Below are positions 58,557 through 64,000 of a DNA stretch of 64,000 nucleotides, piece after piece. Source of the DNA: Whalleya microplaca (lineage: Eukaryota; Ascomycota; Sordariomycetes; Xylariales; Xylariaceae); contig MU385715.1 of assembly GCA_022497155.1 (NCBI GenBank), positions 248,001 through 312,000 of the forward strand, read 5' to 3'. Position 1 is the stretch's first letter, and every line of letters starts with the position of its first letter. A program made the translations under genes and the position numbers. The notes under the pieces are model-generated. The model saw only the letters and a program-made list of their open reading frames with translations, ran no database searches and had not been told where the DNA came from.

Positions 58557-58956
58557 TCGTCCTCCCTTTACCTCGTGGCCGGCCTGCCAGATTTCCATAC
58601 CCATTACATACATACTCCAAGCACGGAGTACATACACCAATCACCAGTCACCGATCACTCTCTCTTTATAGTCGTTTCGCTACAACCATCACTACGTACA
58701 TACGTGTGTACATACGTGTGTACATCCAACAGGGGTACTGGATACAGTAGACACCTCAAGCTGCCTCACCATTCGTTGTCCGTACATCCAATTGCCGACG
58801 GAACTACTTCCATACATCCATACATACATATACACGCATGCCGACCCCCGAACCGCGTCGCCCCTCTCTCTAGGTCCTCTCTGCATCTCGCGAATCGTCT
58901 TGAAGAATTGTGAAGTCTTATAAGGGCCATACGGTGTCTGTGGGCCACTATCCAAG

Positions 58957-61477
58957 ATGGGAGTGTCTGTCATTCAAGACCAGCGCAACAGTGAGAGAGC
59001 CTCCCCAAACCACTCTGCGGCCACAACAGCACTATTCCGGCCGGACTTCAGTTTTACATAGCTAACCTAGCCCATCCTTGCTTGCGCGTAGTCCTCATAG
59101 ACACCGTCAAACACATAACCGCTGGCGACGTGAGTTCCGAGACCCTGCTTTGTTACCACCCCGAATGCTGTCACCGGAATGTATGTATGTGCTGATACGG
59201 TAGCTTGAATAGTGGAAGGTCCTGGTGATCGACGAGGGCTCCAAGAAACTCATTGACAATGTCGTCAAAGAAGATGACATCCTTAATCATAATATCGCGA
59301 GTATGTTGTTGCTACCGGCCCAGTTTTTACCCCTGGATCGTTGGCTGAAGGGAATCTTGCAGACATCGAGCGCATCGAAGAACGGCGGGACCCGAACCCG
59401 ACGATGGACGCCATATACATCCTGTCACCCCAGCCGCATATTGTAGATTGCCTCATGGCCGACATCGAGCGACGGAGGTATCAGAAATGCTACTTGGTCT
59501 GGACCGCCGTGTTGAATCCCCAGTTGCGGAGGCGAATAGATCAGTCGGCTCTGGCAAAACAGATGATCGCCGGCTTCGAGACCCTGTCCATCGACTTCTT
59601 CCCCCGCGAGTCACACGTTGTCACGTTTAGAGATCCATGGAGCTTCCCCATCTTATACCACCCTGCCTGCAATGGGCTTATAAAAAGGCACATGCAGGAC
59701 TTGGCCCAGAAGGTATGCGAAGCTGCATACGCTATAGCAGACTTACAGACTGGCTGACTAACTTGACAAATCACAGGTTACGGGTCTTTGTGTGGCGCTG
59801 GGTGAATATCCCAAGGTCCGGTATTATAGTCCGAAGAACCCATTGCATGAAGCCGCCGTGTTATCTTCGCACCTTGCACGTTTCATATCTGAAGAGTTGG
59901 ACGAATATGCGCAATGGAACCCAAACTTCCCACCCCCGAGCCCGCGACCGCAAGGAGTCCTCGTAGTAACGGACAGGGCGATGGATTTAATGGCGCCCCT
60001 GATACACGAGTTCACCTACCAAGCAATGGCTCATGACCTGTTACCAATCAAAGACGGGGACAAAACAACCTTCCATATGACGGTCAACGAGGGAGCCCAC
60101 GACGCCGAGGAGAAAGATATGGAACTCAACGACAAGGATAAGGTATGGGTGGAAAACCGGCATACGCACATGAAGGATACCATCGACAAGTTGATGGGCG
60201 ATTTTCAAAAGTTCTTGGATCAAAACCCTCATTTCACCAGCAACAGCGACCCTACCAGCTTAAACGCGATTAAAGATATGATGGCCGGGCTGCCCCAGTT
60301 TCAGGAGATGAAGGAGACCTACTCTCTACATCTCACTATGGCGCAAGAGTGTATGAACATATTTCAACGTCACAAGCTTGCAGATATGTCACCCATGGAA
60401 CAGAACATGGCCACTGGTCTCGACGAGGATCACCGGAAGCCGAAGAATGTTCTGGACGAGGTGGTCCGGCTCCTGGACGACGATGCTGTGACGCAATCGG
60501 ACCGTCTCCGGCTTATCATAATGTACCTGCTCTACCGGGACGGGGTGATTCCCGAAGACATCAAACGGCTATTAGCACACGCGGCGTTACCGCCCCAAGA
60601 CGGCGAAGTCATCGCAAACATGGAACTACTCGGCGGCCGCACGACCCGTGGCCTCAAGGAGCCCCGCAAGGAGAACCCGCCCCTATTCCCCATCGACACA
60701 AAAACCCCTATCCCGGAGGACAACTACATGTCGCGCTTCAACCCGGCCGTGAAGCACATGCTCGAGCACCTCTGCCAGGGCGCGCTGGACCAGACCACCT
60801 TCCCCTACGTCAAGCCGCCGCTGGACCCGAACGAGGACGCGCTGATCGGGCAGGGGTCGCTGCGGGCGGCCAAGCCCAGCTGGGCGGGCGCGGGCCGCCG
60901 CGTGCAGAACAACCGCCAGCGCATCATCGTGTACATGGCCGGCGGCGCCACCTTCTCGGAGAGCCGGGCGTGCTACGAGGTCGGCGCGGCGCACAACCGC
61001 GACGTGTTCCTCGCGACCTCGCACATGCTCACCCCGCAGCTCTTCGTCCGCCAGGTCGGCGACCTCGGCGCCGACAAGCGCCGCCTCGACATCCCCATGG
61101 AGCGGCCCGCCCCCCGCGCCCCCGCGCACCTGTTCGAGCGCCCCGCGCCCCCGCCCATGGCCGCCGCGCCCACGCCGCCCGGCTCCGCGCCCCCCGGCGG
61201 CCCAAGAATGGCGCCGCCGCCGGGGCAGAGGGTAGTACCGGGACGGCCGCCCGCGGGCCCGGGCGGTGGACTGCCCGGTGGACCGAGAGTAGGGGGAGGT
61301 GCGGCATCGGCGCCGCCGACGCAGGCTATGGGCAACATGACGCTCAGCAGCAACAGCAACAGCAACAGCCACGTCAGCAGGCCGTCGAACGGGAGCGCGG
61401 CGTCGGGGAGTAGCGAGAAGCCGCATAAGCTTGAGAAGGAGAAGAAGAAGCGGAATCTGTTCGGGCTGAAGAAATAG
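58957..61477 (+). CDS. SEC1: Sec1/Munc18-family exocytic SM protein Sec1
   Basis: SM protein that binds assembled SNARE complexes and supports exocytic vesicle fusion at the plasma membrane and hyphal tip. Five exons: 58957..58990, 59092..59129, 59213..59300, 59363..59712 and 59777..61477 (introns 101, 83, 62 and 64 bp, all GT-AG), giving 736 residues. The three tiny 5' exons rebuild MGVSVIQDQRNILIDTVKHI and GDWKVLVIDEGSKKLIDNVV, the standard Sec1 start. Next come MDAIYILSPQPHIVDCLM, FFPRESHVVTFRDPWSFPIL, VLVVTDRAMDLMAPLIHEFT and the C-terminal RIIVYMAGGATFSESRACYE core. A Pro/Gly-rich tail with FERPAPPPM and several PPxG runs (about 615-690) ends in a basic KEKKKRNLFGLKK. From about 60770 onward the coding sequence becomes much more GC-rich. 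Length matches yeast Sec1 (724). Confidence 0.95.
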
Positions 61478-61666
61478 AGGGCACCGCGCGCGATGTTACG
61501 TGGTGTTGTTTGTTGGTCCGTTTGATGAGGATGGGGTAGATAATACATATGCAAACAGGTTGGTTGGGTGGGTAGGTTTCCAACGGAACGAGCCCAGCCA
61601 CGAGGCGAGAAATCCGGTGTCTAGATGTGTACAATCAAGAGCGCGCAAGCGAAAGTATGTAGTGAG

Positions 61667-61704
<38 letters not shown>

Positions 61705-63405
61705 GGAGGGAGAGTCACTTTTGGCTACCTACTGACTTAGTTGGTTCAACTTGGGCGAACAATGAAGGAGAGAGACAGACAGACAGACACAACGAGGGAG
61801 ATGGGAATGGGGCCGCAGCTACCCTACAGGCTAGGAGGTATTACAGTGGAAGAAAGAGGCTGCTAGGCCATGTTAAGGTACCCTACCTAACCTATGTAAT
61901 TGCCTGCCTCCCGCGTATCTATCTGACTGGTTGAAGTAAGTCATTGAGCATGGCGTTTGGGAGTTGGCAGCACTTCTTTTCTCAATTCAATTCAATTCAA
62001 TTCGATCTATCCGTCTTTGTAATTTCCATGTGTTCGTCCCTGTGTATATAAATATGTATAATTGGTGTTTCATGGGCATCAGACGAGTATGTAGCAAGTA
62101 AGCAACTAGGTAGATAGATAGAAGGAAGAGCTTCATTCATGTAGACTTGGCTGGCTCTTGTAGGTAGGTTGGTAGGTAGGTAAGCGAATAGAGTAGATAG
62201 ATGAATAATAAGAATAGAATGACAAATACCTACCTGCCATCCTCACCTACGTCTTAGCCTACGCCGAGTTCCTAAATATAAACAGATTTGATTCAGTCAC
62301 AGCTAAACTACTTATATATCGTGCCGTCGTCCACGGTTATGTATGATGTCGAGTGTGAGAACAGGCGTATATACATACACCGAGACTTTAACCTAGTAAA
62401 ATACCTACAGTTGCTGAAAATGGGGGCACAAAGGCGAGCGTGTTACGTCCAAGTTGTGCGTGTGTGTATGTGTCATCACAAGGGTACTGTGATGCTTAGT
62501 ATAGAAAGTACCTACATATCACGGATATGAACCCAGCTGATTATAAATTCGAATATTCCACACTAGATAAGTAAGCACATGAGGTGGATAGGTACCTGAG
62601 CTTTAACTCCTGCTTACCTTACCAACTTAGAACCCATCACACCACCCATCCATCTAACTCAAGTCTCACGATACCTAAACACCTCGGTACGTTGACGAAG
62701 CATACAGTTAAGTCGCCCAGAAGAACGAAGAATCGCGAGCCAGGGCTAGGTAAGGCGAACAACAACAGCAGCAGCAGCAGGAAACAACACAGAGTCGCTT
62801 ACTCTCTCCGACCTAAGCCTTCGCATTCATCTAGCTACCTATGTCACTGTCCTTGTCTCGTCGTTATTGGCCAAGCGTGCTCACACGCAACGCACGCAAT
62901 GCCCCATGCTTGCCTGCCTCAAGCTTTGCCCTCGAGAAAGCCAAAAAGAGCTCATGATACCAGCAGCCAGCTTTCGTGGAGGGTGGGGGGCCGCGCAGGA
63001 GAGAAGAACGAGGAAAAGAGGAGGGTATTTATCACACACTCATACAATACTTAAGTTTAATTCCCCTTTTTCTTACTTACCCTCTATCCCTTGGTTTTTT
63101 ACCAAAAAAAGGAAGAGAGGACAGAGAGAACTGGCCAGCAGTGCCGTTCTCATCCCTCTTATCTCATGAACCCCCCTCTCCTCCCTTGTACTCGTTACAA
63201 CTCACACGCCCCCTTTATCCTTCTTCCGGTACACACATTTTTCTACACTCCGAGCGATCAAAAGGTATCTTCGTTTTCTTGTCGGCAAGGAACAATCAAA
63301 ACACGTCAGCTGAAGCCCCCCACGCTCGAATAGATTAGGAATGGGCAAAAACGTTCATCGACCAGACGTAGGTAGGTAGATAGTCGGAGGGGTGGTGAGA
63401 TATTA
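61478..63405. other. Intergenic, rich in simple repeats
   Basis: 1.9 kb between the SEC1 stop and the stop of the right-edge gene. It holds a GA microsatellite (61668-61701), an AATTC pentamer run (about 61980-62003), GTAGGTAG and TAGATAGA tracts (62100-62210), and AGC repeats near 62770. No gene supported. Confidence 0.5.
61668..61701 (+). repeat. GA dinucleotide microsatellite
   Basis: About 16 GA units with one early interruption, located about 190 bp past the SEC1 stop codon, probably in its 3' untranslated region or just beyond. Confidence 0.92.
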
Positions 63406-64000
63406 TCAGTTTCGACGATAGACGCCCGGAGGGGGCATGCCGCGGCCGTCGAAACCGAACCCGAGGCTTTCTGGTCCCTGGAAACCACCCATTCCAGGCG
63501 GCATGAAGCCGGCTGGAGGCGGTGGTGGGCCACCATAGAAGCCAGGGGGTGGCGCCATATTGCGGGGAGGGCCTGCCATTCCGTCCGGAGGAAACCCGGC
63601 CATAGGATAGTTTGGAGGGAAACCACCTGGCAGGGGGCCGTTGCGTGGGTTTGCTGCCAACCCAGGAGGCGGGATCATGGGACGCCCCGGAGGCAGCTGC
63701 TGTCCGCCGTTCTGCATCCAGGCAGCTGGGTGCATCTGATCTAGGCCAGGAGGGCCTTGACGTTGCAGGATCTGAGTAGGTTGTTGAGGACGACTCTCCG
63801 GCTCCCGATGATGCATGGGAGGTTCGTCAAAGAAGGTCGAGAGGCCGGTGGGACGGCCGCCTTGAAGTTGCGCAAGACCACGGTCACGTGGGTAGTCGGA
63901 TTCTCGGTCAGGTGTTGGAGGAATCTGAGTTGGCCTAGAGGGCTGGGGCATTCTCATAGCGACCTGCTCGTTCCTTTGAGGTTCGGGTGGTCCTCGAGCA
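63406..64000 (-). CDS. Proline/glycine-rich protein, C-terminal part (runs off right edge)
   Basis: Partial. The frame stays open to base 64000 (reading PPEPQRNEQVAMRMPQPSRP just before the internal Met at 63957), so only the last 197 or so residues are in the window and the start lies outside. The sequence is low-complexity throughout, dominated by Pro, Gly, Met and Gln. Islands such as GLSTFFDEPPMHHR and GFGFDGRGMPPPGVYRRN occur near the C-terminus, together with repeated PPGF/PPGM motifs. It resembles disordered tails of RNA-binding or P-body-type fungal proteins, but I do not recognise the family and assign no function. Confidence 0.7.
   Translation of the reverse strand, partial: ARGPPEPQRNEQVAMRMPQPSRPTQIPPTPDRESDYPRDRGLAQLQGGRPTGLSTFFDEPPMHHREPESRPQQPTQILQRQGPPGLDQMHPAAWMQNGGQQLPPGRPMIPPPGLAANPRNGPLPGGFPPNYPMAGFPPDGMAGPPRNMAPPPGFYGGPPPPPAGFMPPGMGGFQGPESLGFGFDGRGMPPPGVYRRN

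Larger units (their letters stand above)
57732..58956. other. Upstream region of SEC1 with tandem repeats
   Basis: About 1.2 kb. It contains an 8-bp tandem array (58247-58294), three perfect 18-bp units (58503-58556) and ACATACAT tracts nearer the gene. A T-arm-like TTCGATT with flanking CAGCGCTA at about 58062 does not fold into a tRNA. No gene supported. Confidence 0.45.

Noticed and set aside
60349..61426. Long Arg/Pro/Ala-rich open frames on both strands across the end of SEC1
   Set aside because: Shadows caused by the high GC content of the SEC1 3' half.

Overview
This window is nuclear DNA from a filamentous ascomycete (Pezizomycotina, most likely Sordariomycetes). The genes carry short GT-AG or GC-AG introns of about 47-190 bp, often with a CTAAC-type branch site just before the acceptor. 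Single-copy eukaryotic housekeeping genes sit in long intergenic spaces. A HET-domain incompatibility-type gene and secreted polysaccharide-degrading enzymes are also present. The species cannot be named from the sequence. No prokaryotic operon, CRISPR array, rRNA gene or convincing tRNA gene was seen. All gene models were spliced by eye from reading frame, splice signals and remembered family sequence.

Layout. 0.3-5.5 kb: an unrecognised two-exon gene and UTP21 (ribosome biogenesis), both on the minus strand. 7.0-12.3 kb: VIP1/Asp1 inositol pyrophosphate kinase, with a GC-AG intron. 12.3-21.1 kb: about 9 kb without a supported large gene. It holds a 497-bp hAT-like MITE with about 54-bp terminal inverted repeats and an 8-bp target duplication, a G-quadruplex-type G-run array, a hairpin, and many copies of two short motifs (TACGGAGTA and CCTAGGTA). 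21.15 kb: a 54-residue Cys-rich zinc-binding-type protein. 23.3-24.5 kb: a MOSC protein. 25.4-27.0 kb: a HET-domain gene in AT-richer DNA. 28.1-34.3 kb: a nine-exon secreted PL4 rhamnogalacturonan lyase and a GH76 alpha-1,6-mannanase-like enzyme, transcribed away from each other.

36.2-47.7 kb is core again: PRP22 (splicing helicase), a SNA3-like Pmp3-family membrane protein with a PPxY motif, an unrecognised four-exon gene with an in-frame TAG upstream of its usable start, and SUV3 (mitochondrial RNA helicase). 48.4-51.1 kb holds two fungal-restricted genes that meet tail to tail with 11 bp between stop codons; the first appears frameshifted near its 5' end. 52.2-61.5 kb contains a VAMP7/Nyv1-type R-SNARE, a small unrecognised gene, a membrane-anchored SDR, a G-patch (GPANK1-like) protein and SEC1. 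The window ends inside a proline/glycine-rich gene that runs off the right edge.

Functional links: SEC1 and the R-SNARE both act in vesicle fusion. PRP22, UTP21 and SUV3 cover splicing, rRNA processing and mitochondrial RNA turnover. The PL4 and GH76 enzymes may act together on plant or fungal wall polysaccharides outside the cell. I did not find one clearly new multi-gene system. The best candidates for new biology are the MITE, the two intergenic motif families, the Cys-rich micro-gene with its downstream stem-loop, and the compositional mosaic inside the PL4 gene.
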